A stretch of 59,560 nt of DNA from Bacteroidota bacterium. Lineage in GTDB: Bacteria > Bacteroidota > Bacteroidia > Bacteroidales > Lentimicrobiaceae. Both the position numbers and the translations under genes were made by a program. The DNA lies in NCBI GenBank assembly GCA_023441805.1, contig JAEZNO010000009.1, forward strand, positions 1 through 59,560, read 5' to 3'. This document shows, in pieces, positions 8,848-19,100 of the stretch. The notes beneath the pieces are model-generated. The model had not been told where the DNA came from, made no database searches, and saw only the letters and a list, made by a program, of their open reading frames with translations. The stretch's first letter is position 1; every line of letters begins with the position of its first letter.

Positions 8848-9492
8848 ATGAAAACTTTTCTCCTTTCTATTGCAGTCGTATTTATGACACACACAGGATT
8901 TTCTCAAAAATCACCTTATTTCCTTTCTCTTTGTGATGCAATGCCCGGTTTCCAAAATTGCAAAACGAGTAAAGATTTTATAGAACTCGGTGACAAATTC
9001 TCAGGGATTGCAGCTTCTGACACAACTGAATGGCTGGCTGATTATTATTATGCTCAATGCTACATCGTCAGCAGCTTAATGGAGCCGGTCGGTTCTCCAC
9101 AAAAGGATAAGTTGCTGGATAAGATTGAAAAGTCAGTCACCAGAATTACACGATTAGTGCCTGAAGAATCTGAAGCATGGACCTTGTTAGGAATGTACTA
9201 TTCTGCACGTTTATTGGTAAATCCTCCAGAAAGAGGATACACATATATTGGACTCTCGAACAGGGCACTTGACAAGGCAAAGAATCTTGATCCAACCAAT
9301 CCACGTGTCAAACTAATGATACTCAAAAATGAAATTGGAACCAGTCAATACTTCGGTGGACCTATAAAGGAATTTTGCAATAAAGCCCAAACACTCCTTG
9401 CTGAATGGGATAATTATAAAGTAAAGAGTCCTGTTCACCCACAATGGGGTAAGACACAAGCCGCTGAGATTGTTGCCGGATGCAATTTATAA
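8848..9492 (+). CDS. Uncharacterised secreted protein, TPR-like
   Basis: A 214-residue product whose first 20 residues (MKTFLLSIAVVFMTHTGFSQ) form a signal peptide. The remainder is helical, with repeat-like segments: DTTEWLADYYYAQCY, SEAWTLLGMYYSARLL and LSNRALDKAKNLDPTNPR. These resemble tetratricopeptide repeats, so protein-protein contacts in the periplasm are plausible. The ATG at 8848 starts the signal peptide; an earlier ATG at 8809 adds 13 polar residues and spoils it. The LytS-like kinase gene begins 62 bases downstream on the same strand and may be in the same transcript. Confidence 0.8.
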   Translation: MKTFLLSIAVVFMTHTGFSQKSPYFLSLCDAMPGFQNCKTSKDFIELGDKFSGIAASDTTEWLADYYYAQCYIVSSLMEPVGSPQKDKLLDKIEKSVTRITRLVPEESEAWTLLGMYYSARLLVNPPERGYTYIGLSNRALDKAKNLDPTNPRVKLMILKNEIGTSQYFGGPIKEFCNKAQTLLAEWDNYKVKSPVHPQWGKTQAAEIVAGCNL

Positions 9493-9554
9493 CTATATTT
9501 ACATTTGATCAGATACTTAAACTACTTTAAACAGATACTTAAATACCCATAGAA

Positions 9555-10619
9555 GTGAAAGCAACAAGATCAGAAGAAAGTAAGGCAATTTCCTTTTTTC
9601 AACCCCTCACTACAATTCAATTCATCATTGTCAATTTTCTGATCTCTTTTATAATACTGGTTATCTTTTTCAGAGACGCTTTCAGCAATATTGAATCATT
9701 TCTGATTAGTCTCGGCTGGTCCTTTGCCATTTGCGCCACGCAATGGCTGGGACCGGCTCTTATTAATCATTATTTGGATAAGAGGATAAAATGGATTGAA
9801 AAGCCTGTTTTAAGAACCATCATTGAGATCATTCTATTGGTCCTATGGTCAATTACAGCATTCATTCTAGTGCAGTCAATAATGTACTACCTTGTCTTAG
9901 ATCTCCCACTGTCAAAATCGTGGTATGCAATACGATCAGCAGTTGTTGTCACTCTCATGATAGCACTATTCCTCTCACTGTTTTTCACTCTGATTTCCTT
10001 CTTTATTTCTTACCGCAAGTCGATTCTAAAGGAAGCTGAGCTACGGTCAATGGTCATAAATTATAAGTATGAAGCATTGCGTGCTCAGCTTAATCCTCAT
10101 TTTCTTTTTAACAGTCTGAATGTTCTGAGCGATTTGGTTTATACCGATCAGGATCAGGCAATTAAATTCATCAGGCAATTAGGTGAGCTGTTTCACTATG
10201 TAATAGACAGCAGGGAAAAAGAGCTGGTTCCTCTGTCTGAAGAGTTACGTTTTATGAATTCTTATTGCTTCCTATTGAATATACGCTTTGAGGAGAAATT
10301 GAAGGTAAGCAACACTGTTGACTCAAATACACAAGGTTTGATTGTACCCATGTCGTTGCAACTACTTGTTGAAAATGCTGTTAAACATAACGAGGTTTCA
10401 GAAAAGTTCCCTTTGGAGATAATTATCCGGGCCAATCATGAATACATCGAAGTAGAGAATGCAATTAAACTAAAGGAGACAGGTGAAGTATCAAAAAATT
10501 CAGGATTGGCAAATATTATTCAACAGTATGGTCTCTTCACTGATCTGCCTGTTGAAGTAATAAATTCTGATAGTACCTTTAAAGTCAGGCTTCCAATAAT
10601 TAATCTCGTGGTAAAATGA
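9555..10619 (+). CDS. LytS/YehU-type sensor histidine kinase
   Basis: A 354-residue membrane kinase that starts with GTG. Four hydrophobic segments lie at about 21-40, 48-70, 88-114 and 128-153. They are followed by the His_kinase domain signature AQLNPHFLFNSLN with phospho-acceptor H182, and the ATP-binding LVENAVKHNE (N274). The G-box is short and degenerate (SGLANI), as is normal for this class. It should phosphorylate the LytTR response regulator whose gene overlaps its stop codon by four bases (ATGA). No extracellular sensor domain is present, so the signal is probably sensed within the membrane. Confidence 0.93.
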   Translation: MKATRSEESKAISFFQPLTTIQFIIVNFLISFIILVIFFRDAFSNIESFLISLGWSFAICATQWLGPALINHYLDKRIKWIEKPVLRTIIEIILLVLWSITAFILVQSIMYYLVLDLPLSKSWYAIRSAVVVTLMIALFLSLFFTLISFFISYRKSILKEAELRSMVINYKYEALRAQLNPHFLFNSLNVLSDLVYTDQDQAIKFIRQLGELFHYVIDSREKELVPLSEELRFMNSYCFLLNIRFEEKLKVSNTVDSNTQGLIVPMSLQLLVENAVKHNEVSEKFPLEIIIRANHEYIEVENAIKLKETGEVSKNSGLANIIQQYGLFTDLPVEVINSDSTFKVRLPIINLVVK

Positions 10620-11365
10620 ATGCACTGATCATTGAAGATGAGCCAAGGGCTGCCGGTCATTTGGGCAGGTTGTTGAGGAAAGTTGCCCCCGATATTAAGA
10701 TATTAACGACTATTGAATCGGTTCGTGATTCAATTAATTACCTCAATAACAATTCACATCCCGACATTATCTTTTCGGACATTCAGCTTGCTGACGGCAT
10801 CTGCTTTGAAATCTATAAATCAGTGAAAATCAATTGTCCGGTTATCTTTACAACTGCCTATGACCATTACGCCATTGAAGCATTTGATACTAATGGATTA
10901 GACTATTTGTTAAAACCTGTTGAAGAGGAACGATTGAATAAGGCACTTGAAAAAGTGCAACATTTCAGCAGATCACTATCAATTGAAACATTGGTTGCCC
11001 TAGCTCAGGCTCATAACCGTCGGCCCTATAAGTCAAGGTTTATGGTCAGGATTGGGGATAAAATAAGGACTGTACCTATCGAAGAAATAACCACTTTCTA
11101 CGTTTTGGGCAAAGGGACTTGGATACACAGTCGTGACAACAGAAATTACTCTATTGATATTCCGCTTGATGAACTTGAATTGATGTTAGACCTCTCGAAG
11201 TATTTTCGCATAAACAGGAGATACATCGTATCAGCCGATGTTTGCAATAACATCACAGCATGGTCAAACAGTCGCTTAAAACTCCGAATAGAAGGCATTG
11301 ATGACAATGATATCATCGTTGCGAGAGAGAGAGTAAGAGAATTTAAAGAGTGGTTAGATAAGTAA
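10616..11365 (+). CDS. LytTR-family DNA-binding response regulator
   Basis: The 249-residue protein has an N-terminal receiver domain, with acidic pocket IIEDEP, phospho-acceptor D55 in FSDIQLADG and conserved K100 in YLLKPV. A C-terminal LytTR domain follows (about 145-249), with the RFMVRIGDKIRTVPIEEITTFY start and FRINRRYIVS. It binds DNA direct repeats when phosphorylated by the neighbouring kinase, with which it is translationally coupled. The target genes are not evident. It ends seven bases before the convergent Omp28-like gene. Confidence 0.95.
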   Translation: MNALIIEDEPRAAGHLGRLLRKVAPDIKILTTIESVRDSINYLNNNSHPDIIFSDIQLADGICFEIYKSVKINCPVIFTTAYDHYAIEAFDTNGLDYLLKPVEEERLNKALEKVQHFSRSLSIETLVALAQAHNRRPYKSRFMVRIGDKIRTVPIEEITTFYVLGKGTWIHSRDNRNYSIDIPLDELELMLDLSKYFRINRRYIVSADVCNNITAWSNSRLKLRIEGIDDNDIIVARERVREFKEWLDK

Positions 11366-11371
11366 CCCAAA

Positions 11372-12223
11372 CTACTCTTTCACCACCTTAGCTTCAGCAG
11401 CCTCGAGCACTTCCATTGTGTCAGCATCGTAAACAAAAGCTGCTATATCACAATTTGCTGCAACAAAACCTTCAGGAATCACGTAGTTGAAAGTTTTTAC
11501 AATAGCATCCTGCGGGACAGTGCCTGATTCAGTAATTGTAGTTCCCCATGCGCCATTTATACAACCTCTCAGCATGTGATTATGGACATAGTCATAAATA
11601 ATCGGAGTTTCACCAACCTCAGGATCATTATTCTTTTGTGGAGAAACAATCCCACTTTCAGTTATTACGACTACCAATTTTAGATTCTTGTCAACCGGAC
11701 TAAGAAGATCAGTTTTAACTGTAGTCTTTAATTCCCTTGTAGCGGCAGAGTATTCATTTGTAATCTCAAGATCAAGTAATGCAGGTTCCTTTAAAGCACT
11801 TAAAATTGCATCGCTCCATCCACCCATAGGCAGGATATGCTTTTTATTGGAATAACCGATACGATTAACCATTCCGCTCGGATAACTTTCGAAACCAAAT
11901 TTAGTGTTCCATTCATTACCCTCTTCAGTTCTGTAATCTGCATAAAATCCTTCTATTGGCTTCGGTTGTGAAAAGAACCCTGCATGTACGGCAATAATCA
12001 CAACTCTGTCTTTCAGATTTTCTTTTAAATCATGCGACATTACGGCGGCAGTCGGACAATTGACACATCTCTGCCCTGTATAATCTTCAAGCAAAACAGT
12101 CTTTGTTACTGTATTATCAATTGTTAGTGGTTTGGTGAATGGCTCATCAATTTTATCACATGAAGAAAGGAACAGGTTTGCTATAAAGAGTGACACTGCT
12201 CCGATTAATATTTTCAATTTCAT
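11372..12223 (-). CDS. Omp28-related outer-membrane lipoprotein with thioredoxin-like CxxC
   Basis: A 283-residue protein with a lipobox FLSSC (lipid-modified C22). It has an Omp28-type domain with EDYTGQRCVNCPTA, whose C53-VN-C56 is placed as the active pair of a thioredoxin fold. The family is known in Bacteroidota as outer-membrane proteins. The gene is third in an operon with tlpA-like and DUF6029 genes (24-base gap), so all three probably act together in extracytoplasmic redox or envelope assembly. What it oxidises or reduces is not known. Confidence 0.85.
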   Translation of the reverse strand: MKLKILIGAVSLFIANLFLSSCDKIDEPFTKPLTIDNTVTKTVLLEDYTGQRCVNCPTAAVMSHDLKENLKDRVVIIAVHAGFFSQPKPIEGFYADYRTEEGNEWNTKFGFESYPSGMVNRIGYSNKKHILPMGGWSDAILSALKEPALLDLEITNEYSAATRELKTTVKTDLLSPVDKNLKLVVVITESGIVSPQKNNDPEVGETPIIYDYVHNHMLRGCINGAWGTTITESGTVPQDAIVKTFNYVIPEGFVAANCDIAAFVYDADTMEVLEAAEAKVVKE

Positions 12224-12247
12224 TTTGGTTCAGTTGATGGTTGCTAT

Positions 12248-13921
12248 TTAAAAACTGCTGGTGAGGGTTACAGTCAGACCATTGGATGCAGGTACTGCGC
12301 GACAAACTCCACCAATACAAATAATACCTTCGCGCTGCTTACCATAACTAATCTGCAAACGGTTGGCATCCTGAGTATATCCTAATGCAACTACCGGATA
12401 ATGGTATCTTTTATCCTTATTGTCATTGCCATAATTATACTGATCAGTGAGGGTAATAAACCAGGTAGGTGCCAGGTTCAATTCAAATAACAACTGAGCC
12501 CAGTCGCCATCATCTTGTTTGGTTGAAAGGTGCTGTATCTCAGTCTTGAGCGATGTCCTGGCATTAAACTTATAAGTAGCATCGGCAATAAGGATATTGG
12601 CTTTAACCATCGGGTCACCTTCATGACCTTCAATAACATCAATATTATAGTTCAGGTTAACCCATGATACCAATGCCTTGAAATTACTATTAAACCTATG
12701 CTGAATTTCAATATTAAAATCCTGGAAGTAAAGCTCATCACCAAAAGCAAAGAAGTCAGTCTTGTATCCCAGTGTACCCCCCTCGCCTATTCGGGTGGAA
12801 TCATTAATTGAAGAACATTTCAGTGAAGTTATTCTTGAGAAATTGACTGCTACATCAGTGCCGTATTTGCCACCAAGTACGGTATTCTTCTTAAACTTAT
12901 AATTCACCTGACCCTGGATTGCAACCTCTCCATTAGGCTGAGTAGCATATGGATACATGGCCGACAATGAGTAGGTGTGCTGACGGGTAAGAGCAGGTAA
13001 ATAATTGATATCGAGTACACTGCCGTTTTCAAGACGTTCTGATTTAAAACTCATGTTATCAGTAACCTTTCCTGATAATATAGCCCCGAAACCTTTAGTT
13101 GAATATGAAGTTTGAAGCAGTAATGTTTGTCCTGCCTTGTATATGAACTTATTTATTGAAGAAGGATCATTGTACTTGTATGTATACTCACCATCAAGGA
13201 TAAAACCTCTATAATTTAAATTCAAACGCCCTGAAGTCAATGCAACATTTTCAGGAAGAATAAGAAGTTGTGTACCACCTTCACCAACAACAATGTCGGC
13301 CGATGGCTCATATTTGCTTACAAAACTACCACCCAGAGTAATACGGGGAGCATTGCCACTGAAGACTTTCTTACAGATGTCATTAAGAGCAAATTCACCA
13401 TCAAGGCCTCTTACCAAACCATCCCCTTGCTCCCAGAAAAAGCGTTGTGTACCGATTAAGCCTTTAAGGGTAATACCATGAACAGGTTTAAAAACTACCC
13501 TGGCACCATAAATTGCGTTATCATATCCGAGGCTTCGCTCTTCATAACTACGAAGTGCCATTCCACTGCCAAACTGCTCATAGAAATGACCAACTGTTAT
13601 ACCGAAACTCTCTTTCTCCCATGAAGCAAACCAGAATGGGACTCCGGTTCCTTTATAGCGAGTATCATATCCCTGTAATGGATTAAGATACGACTCAAAT
13701 CGTAGTCCTGCATTAAAATTGCCCTGCGTGTAAAGTAGATTAGCGAATGCATTCATGAGCATTTTCTCTCTTACCTCTTCTGCACCAATGGCCGTATCGG
13801 CCTTATATAGCTGGGCATCTATCTGAAAGTTGCCGGATATCTTTCCCGACAGCAAATCCTGTGCACTTGCCGCACCAACCGTTACAATCAATGCTATAAC
13901 GGCAAAGAATAGTTTTCTCAT
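12248..13921 (-). CDS. DUF6029-type outer-membrane beta-barrel protein
   Basis: A 557-residue protein with signal peptide MRKLFFAVIALIVTVGAASA. A long series of amphipathic strands rich in Tyr, Phe and Asn follows, and the C-terminus is LTVTLTSSF, ending in Phe. The region NFNAGLRFESYLNPLQGYD and ITVGHFYEQFGSGMALR matches what I remember of DUF6029, a Bacteroidota outer-membrane family of unknown role. The start overlaps the upstream TlpA-like stop by four bases, indicating translational coupling. No substrate can be inferred. Confidence 0.82.
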   Translation of the reverse strand: MRKLFFAVIALIVTVGAASAQDLLSGKISGNFQIDAQLYKADTAIGAEEVREKMLMNAFANLLYTQGNFNAGLRFESYLNPLQGYDTRYKGTGVPFWFASWEKESFGITVGHFYEQFGSGMALRSYEERSLGYDNAIYGARVVFKPVHGITLKGLIGTQRFFWEQGDGLVRGLDGEFALNDICKKVFSGNAPRITLGGSFVSKYEPSADIVVGEGGTQLLILPENVALTSGRLNLNYRGFILDGEYTYKYNDPSSINKFIYKAGQTLLLQTSYSTKGFGAILSGKVTDNMSFKSERLENGSVLDINYLPALTRQHTYSLSAMYPYATQPNGEVAIQGQVNYKFKKNTVLGGKYGTDVAVNFSRITSLKCSSINDSTRIGEGGTLGYKTDFFAFGDELYFQDFNIEIQHRFNSNFKALVSWVNLNYNIDVIEGHEGDPMVKANILIADATYKFNARTSLKTEIQHLSTKQDDGDWAQLLFELNLAPTWFITLTDQYNYGNDNKDKRYHYPVVALGYTQDANRLQISYGKQREGIICIGGVCRAVPASNGLTVTLTSSF

Positions 13922-14436
13922 AACTGGCCGGCGTTAAGTTTTCTTACCATTTCGATAAGTTCAAGTTCACTGCCTTCGCTGAAAGAAGTGTGCTGCCAGA
14001 CAATCTCACCATTGCCGTTTACAAGAAAAGTATGAGGTATCATATTGACATTCATAGCTCTCTTAAAATCGCCGTTGGCATCTAAAAGAACTTCATACTC
14101 CCAGCCTTTGGCATTAACTGTAGGACCGACTTTTGCAGTGGAACGTGAGTCGTCAATTGACACTGCTATTAATTTAACACCTGTTTCAGCAGTCCAGTCA
14201 TCATAAACATCAGCAATCGTTGTTAATTCATTGATGCATGGCTTGCACCATAATGCCCAGAAACTGATGATCATAGGCTTGCCGTTGTTTGATAGTTCAG
14301 CCGTAATAACGGTCTCACCGGCCAGGTTCTTAACAGAAACCGATGGAAGTTTTTTTAGAGTTTTATCGGCTTCCTGAGCTGTAACCACTCCGATACTTAG
14401 TACCACGAGTAATGTAAAAGTAAAGATATATTTCAT
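13918..14436 (-). CDS. TlpA-family thiol-disulfide oxidoreductase
   Basis: The 172-residue product has a signal peptide (residues 1-20) and a thioredoxin fold with active site FWALWCKPCINE (C64-KP-C67). The cis-Pro loop NMIPHTFLV is present. TlpA/ResA-type proteins reduce disulfides in the periplasm. It is the first gene of the operon with DUF6029 and Omp28, and its stop overlaps the DUF6029 start. A role in folding or redox control of those envelope proteins is inferred from context only. Confidence 0.93.
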   Translation of the reverse strand: MKYIFTFTLLVVLSIGVVTAQEADKTLKKLPSVSVKNLAGETVITAELSNNGKPMIISFWALWCKPCINELTTIADVYDDWTAETGVKLIAVSIDDSRSTAKVGPTVNAKGWEYEVLLDANGDFKRAMNVNMIPHTFLVNGNGEIVWQHTSFSEGSELELIEMVRKLNAGQL

Positions 14437-14479
14437 GATAGTTTGGTTTTTCTGACAATAGTCGGTTGCAAAACGGATG

Positions 14480-15472
14480 CTAATTTATAAATACTTCCAA
14501 TATCTTTGATTCTTCGGATGGAATTAGGTCGACACGATTTATTATTGCAGGGATCAGCACTGCTTCTCCCTTTTTAAGAGTCACTTGCTTTTCTTCACTA
14601 CCATCGTGTACAATGGTGAGTTTGCCCTCTACACAAACATAAATGACAAATGAATCAAGTTCAGCGTAATCCTTTGCGATAGCCTTATCGAGGACAATTA
14701 TACTTGTGTTGAAATATGGCGAGGTTACCATATTTGAAGAAGCATTTTTTACTTCCTTGTATTTGGCTTTATAATCGTCATGCGCTTCAAAGTCAATTGC
14801 TTCCAATGCCTCATCAATATGCAGTTCGCGTGAATTACCCTTATCATCTACTCTGTCCCAATCGTAGATTCTGTAAGTAGTATCGGAAGTTTGTTGAATC
14901 TCGGCAAGCATTATACCCGGGCCTAAAGCATGAACTCTTCCGGCCGGCATATAGAAAACATCCCCCTTTTTAACTGATTCGCGGTTTAGTATTTCGGTAA
15001 GTCTCTTTTCCTCAAGAAACTTAACATACTCTGAAGGAGAAGAATCCCTTTTGAAACCGGTTATAAGTTCAGCATCATTATCGGCATCCATTATGTACCA
15101 CATTTCACTTTTGCCGTTTCCAAGACCTCTTTTGGCTGCAAGCTCATCATCAGGATGAACCTGTATTGAAAGCCAGTCGGCTGCGTCAATGAACTTTACG
15201 AGAATAGGAAATTCATTGCCGAAACGGTTAAAAATTTCATCACCTACCAGGTCACCCATGTATATTTCAACGAGTTCATTCAGTTCATTACCTTCAAGAA
15301 ATCCATTGGCAACAAGAGTAGGATTATCTTCAACACCCGAGAGTACCCAAGCCTCTCCGCAATTTGGTAATGGAGCAAAGTCAATTTTCAACTGATCTTT
15401 AATCTTTGAGCCTCCCCAAATCTTATCTTTTAGTACGGGTTTAAATTTTAGCGGATAGAGTTTATGTTCCAT
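14480..15472 (-). CDS. manA: Type I mannose-6-phosphate isomerase
   Basis: The 330-residue enzyme interconverts fructose 6-phosphate and mannose 6-phosphate. The metal ligands of the type I family are visible: Q104 and H106 in QVHPDDE, E123 in GKSEMWY and H181 in PAGRVHAL. The beta-barrel cupin domain shows LSIQVHPDD and the C-terminal cupin ends in ILEVFIN. The length fits the shorter Bacteroidota/Bacillus form. With the mannose-1-phosphate guanylyltransferase at 37936-39027 it would supply GDP-mannose for surface glycans. It stands between the TlpA operon and a divergent response regulator. Confidence 0.94.
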   Translation of the reverse strand: MEHKLYPLKFKPVLKDKIWGGSKIKDQLKIDFAPLPNCGEAWVLSGVEDNPTLVANGFLEGNELNELVEIYMGDLVGDEIFNRFGNEFPILVKFIDAADWLSIQVHPDDELAAKRGLGNGKSEMWYIMDADNDAELITGFKRDSSPSEYVKFLEEKRLTEILNRESVKKGDVFYMPAGRVHALGPGIMLAEIQQTSDTTYRIYDWDRVDDKGNSRELHIDEALEAIDFEAHDDYKAKYKEVKNASSNMVTSPYFNTSIIVLDKAIAKDYAELDSFVIYVCVEGKLTIVHDGSEEKQVTLKKGEAVLIPAIINRVDLIPSEESKILEVFIN

Positions 15473-15636
15473 TTTTGTGTTATAAAGTTTGGTAAAATTA
15501 ATAACAATAATGACGCCTGAATTTTATACTTTTAAAACTTAAGGCCGATTTATGTCAAAAAAAGATTTAACAAACTGTCTTATTTTATTGTTATACCCTC
15601 TATAATTACCAAAGCAGAAAAACTGAGAGTACCCAA

Positions 15637-16083
15637 ATGAATGAGGAAGAAATGTTCATACTGTTGGCTGAAGATGATGAAGACGACAGGCAATTTTTCA
15701 GAGAAGCTATTGAGAGGATGAACTTGAGTACCAGATTAGAGATGGTAACTGATGGAGTTTATCTTATTGAATATCTCAAGAATCACCCTGAAAAGAGACC
15801 ACATCTGGTGTTTTTAGATCTTAACATGCCGAGAAAGGATGGATTTGAATGCATCCATGATATCCGTAATGTACTTGAATTGAAGGATCTTCCCATAGCC
15901 ATTTACTCAACCTCCAATGCATCGGTCGATATGGAGGAAGCCTTCCGTTTAGGGGCAAATATATATATCCGAAAGCCGTCAGAATTTGACCAGCTTCAAA
16001 AGATTATCACCAAAGTAGTAACCATAAACTGGCACTACCACAATAATGGTTTGAATATCAAGAATTTTGTGATGTCAGTTTAA
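15637..16083 (+). CDS. Single-domain response regulator (Rcp1-like receiver)
   Basis: A 148-residue stand-alone receiver with acidic pocket LLAEDDEDD, phospho-acceptor D61 in FLDLNMPRKDGF, T/S pocket YSTSN and K113 in YIRKP. There is no output domain. The LDLNMPRKDG form and the loop after it resemble Rcp1-type receivers that partner with hybrid or phytochrome-like kinases. The partner kinase is not adjacent. The stop lies about 50 bases before the convergent BNR-repeat protein. Confidence 0.93.
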   Translation: MNEEEMFILLAEDDEDDRQFFREAIERMNLSTRLEMVTDGVYLIEYLKNHPEKRPHLVFLDLNMPRKDGFECIHDIRNVLELKDLPIAIYSTSNASVDMEEAFRLGANIYIRKPSEFDQLQKIITKVVTINWHYHNNGLNIKNFVMSV

Positions 16084-16131
16084 TAAAGCGGCAACGCTGG
16101 ACGATTCACAATTCATCATTCATTATTTGAG

Positions 16132-19100
16132 CTATTCTCTGCTCCAAACCGGCAGTCGTCCACTTGTATACGGTACCCCTGCCTGCTCCATTTGATTTTC
16201 AAGATCCTTGAGTTTTATCTCACCCAGTTCTCTCAAACGTGAAATGATGGGTGGAAAGTCTTCATTAAGGATTTCAAGGCTTCGTTTTTGTGTTGATGTG
16301 GGTGCAGATGTTGATGCCCAATGTGCCCAAATGATATGGTTAAGCCTTTCCATCAATGGAACCTGTGCCGGTGGAAGCTCTTCTCTGCTTGCCTTAGGCT
16401 CCGTTCCATGAAGCAGGAACAATATGTCGTCAATTTCAGCTGTTGCTTTTAAAAGGTCATTTTCTAACTGAGGTGATACTGAAGGGGTTTGATGAACTGC
16501 CTGCAGCATTGCAACAAGCTTTGATGATAGCTCCTCAGCATAAGTTTCAGCACCCAATACCTTTCGGCCTGTAGCATATACTTCTTTCTGGAATGCCACT
16601 AACGCTGCCCTGTCAGGAGCAGGTAATGTTGTATTGTTCAGCACTTTTGTCTTAAATGGTACGGGGCCGGCAAGTAGCTTTGTTTCACCTGCGGCGTACA
16701 TCGATAAGGTAACCGTGTAATTACCGGGCATTGCCAGCATTCCACTATAACCCTCCTGAAACGGATCAAATTTATCACCGGCATGTCGAACCGGATAGGT
16801 GCCATTATATTTAAGATTCCAAACTTTACGACTTACTCCCTCCGACGGCTTTGCGTATAATCTTCTAACTTGATTTCCAACTTCATCGGCAATATCAAAG
16901 ATCAGATACGGGGGGATTTCTTTTTCCTCTGCCCGGAGCTCTGCTACTGTTGGCTGTGGAATCGGTTCACCTTTCTTAAATAGCTCTTTTTCCCTTTCTT
17001 TCCTTTTTTCTCGAAGTGTCTTTGGCACTTCCTTCAGATAATAGGTGAAGGTTGCCCCGAATTCAGGATTCTTTGCAGCATAGTAATTTGAACCCTGTCC
17101 ATACTTGCCACCGGTTTCAATATACATGAGCGCATCCTTGACCGGAAAGATGTGTGCTTGTTTGTCTTTTATCTCATTTTTATAATACCTCAGTGGAGTG
17201 TAATCGTCCAAAATATAGAAACCTCTTCCGAATGTAGCCACAACCAAGTCGTTCTCACGCTCCTGAATTACGATATCTTTAACGCATATAACAGGAATTC
17301 CGTTCTTAAGCTGTGTCCATGTTTTTCCTCCATCCAGAGTAAAGAAGACACCAAATTCAGTACCTGCAAATAGCAGATCCTGATTCACATGATCCTGTGC
17401 CAATGTGTGAACAGTGCCATTTACCGGCAGATTTCCGCTAATCGATGTCCATGTTAATCCTTTATCGGTACTCTTAAGTATGTAAGGTTTGAAGTCATCA
17501 CGCAGAATATTGTCGAATGAAGCATAAAGTATGTTCTCATTAAACCTGTCGGCCAGGATATCTGAAACATAGGTATATTCAGGAACACCGGGGAAGTTGC
17601 TAATCTTACGCCATGTTTTGCCATCCTCAGTTATCTGAATTAGGCCATCGTCAGTACCTATATAGATCAAGTTTTCCTTAAGAGGTGATTCGGCAAACGA
17701 TACAATGGTTCCAAACAAGGATGTAGAGACATCTTTTGAAACAGCATCAATGCTCCAGTATTTATCCATAACTTTCCATGTGTTGCGATCAGTACCTGAA
17801 GTAAGGTCTCCTGATATGGGAATCCAGGTATCACCACGGTCATCACTTCTGAATACTTTATTAGCGGCACAATAAAGGCGATGCGGATTATGTCTGCTTA
17901 AGACCAATGGTGCATTCCAGTTCCATCTGAAAGTTTCTTCACCTTTTGCAGGTTCCGGTCGTATATCAATGGCTTCACCACTTTTCCTGTCATATCTGAC
18001 CATGTTACCGTACTGTGCTTCAGCATATACTATATTAGGATCTTCAGGGTCAACAGCTGTCCAGAACCCGTCGCCTCCATTGGTTACAAACCATTCATCA
18101 TTTACCACACCCAGGCTGCTGGTATTTCTCGACGGGCCTCCCATACTGTTATTATCCTGGGTTCCGCCATACACATAATAAAACGGCTCGCTGTTATCAA
18201 CATTCACCCTGTAAAACTGTGTGACAGGCAGGTTGTTTTTAAAACCAAATACTTCACCGCCATCATAGGTTTCATATATTCCACCATCGCCGCCAATAAG
18301 GAAGTGTTTAGGATTTTTAGGATCAATCCAAATGGCATGGTCATCAACGTGCCGTGAATTCAGGCCAAGATTCTTCCATGTTTTCCCGCCATCAAGTGTT
18401 ACTTTTGATACAGTTTCCATCGAATACACGATGTCAACGTTCACGGGATCGCAGGTAATCTCATTATAATACTGCCCCTGCGAATAGTGATCACTCATTT
18501 TTGTCCATGAAGCTCCTCTGTTTATGCTTCTGAAAAATCCTCCTGCATCATTTGCAGCCTCTATGATTGCATAGACATAATCGGGATTAGCAGGTGAAAC
18601 AGCAATTCCGATACCTCCCATATCTTCGGATGGGAGGCCTGAAGTTAATTTCTCAAAAGTTGCGCCTGCATCTAGTGAACGATAGATGGCTGATTCAGGG
18701 CCACCGCCAATTTTGGTGTTAACATGCCTTCTGCGCTGTTCACTGGTAATGTAGATCACATCGGGATTGCGGGGGTCAAGTATCACATTGTTAACTCCTG
18801 TGTGCTCACTTATATAAAATATTCTGTTCCAGGTTTTACCACCATCGGTAGTCTTATACAATCCTCTTTCACCCCCCGGACCCCAAACTGACCCTTCGGC
18901 AGCAACGTAAACCACATTGGTGTTACGTGGATCAATGGCAATCATTCCTATTTGGCGTGATTCCTTTAGGCCCATGTTCTTCCAGGTTTTCCCTCCGTCG
19001 ATACTCTTGTAAACTCCGTCACCATAGCCTAAAGCCCTCTGATGATTGTTTTCGCCGGTACCTGCCCAAACAACATTAGGATTGGTCGGGTCAAGCACAA

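Noticed and set aside
15480..15636. Riboswitch or attenuator between manA and the response regulator
   Set aside because: The stretch is AT-rich and shows no stem set of a known riboswitch class.
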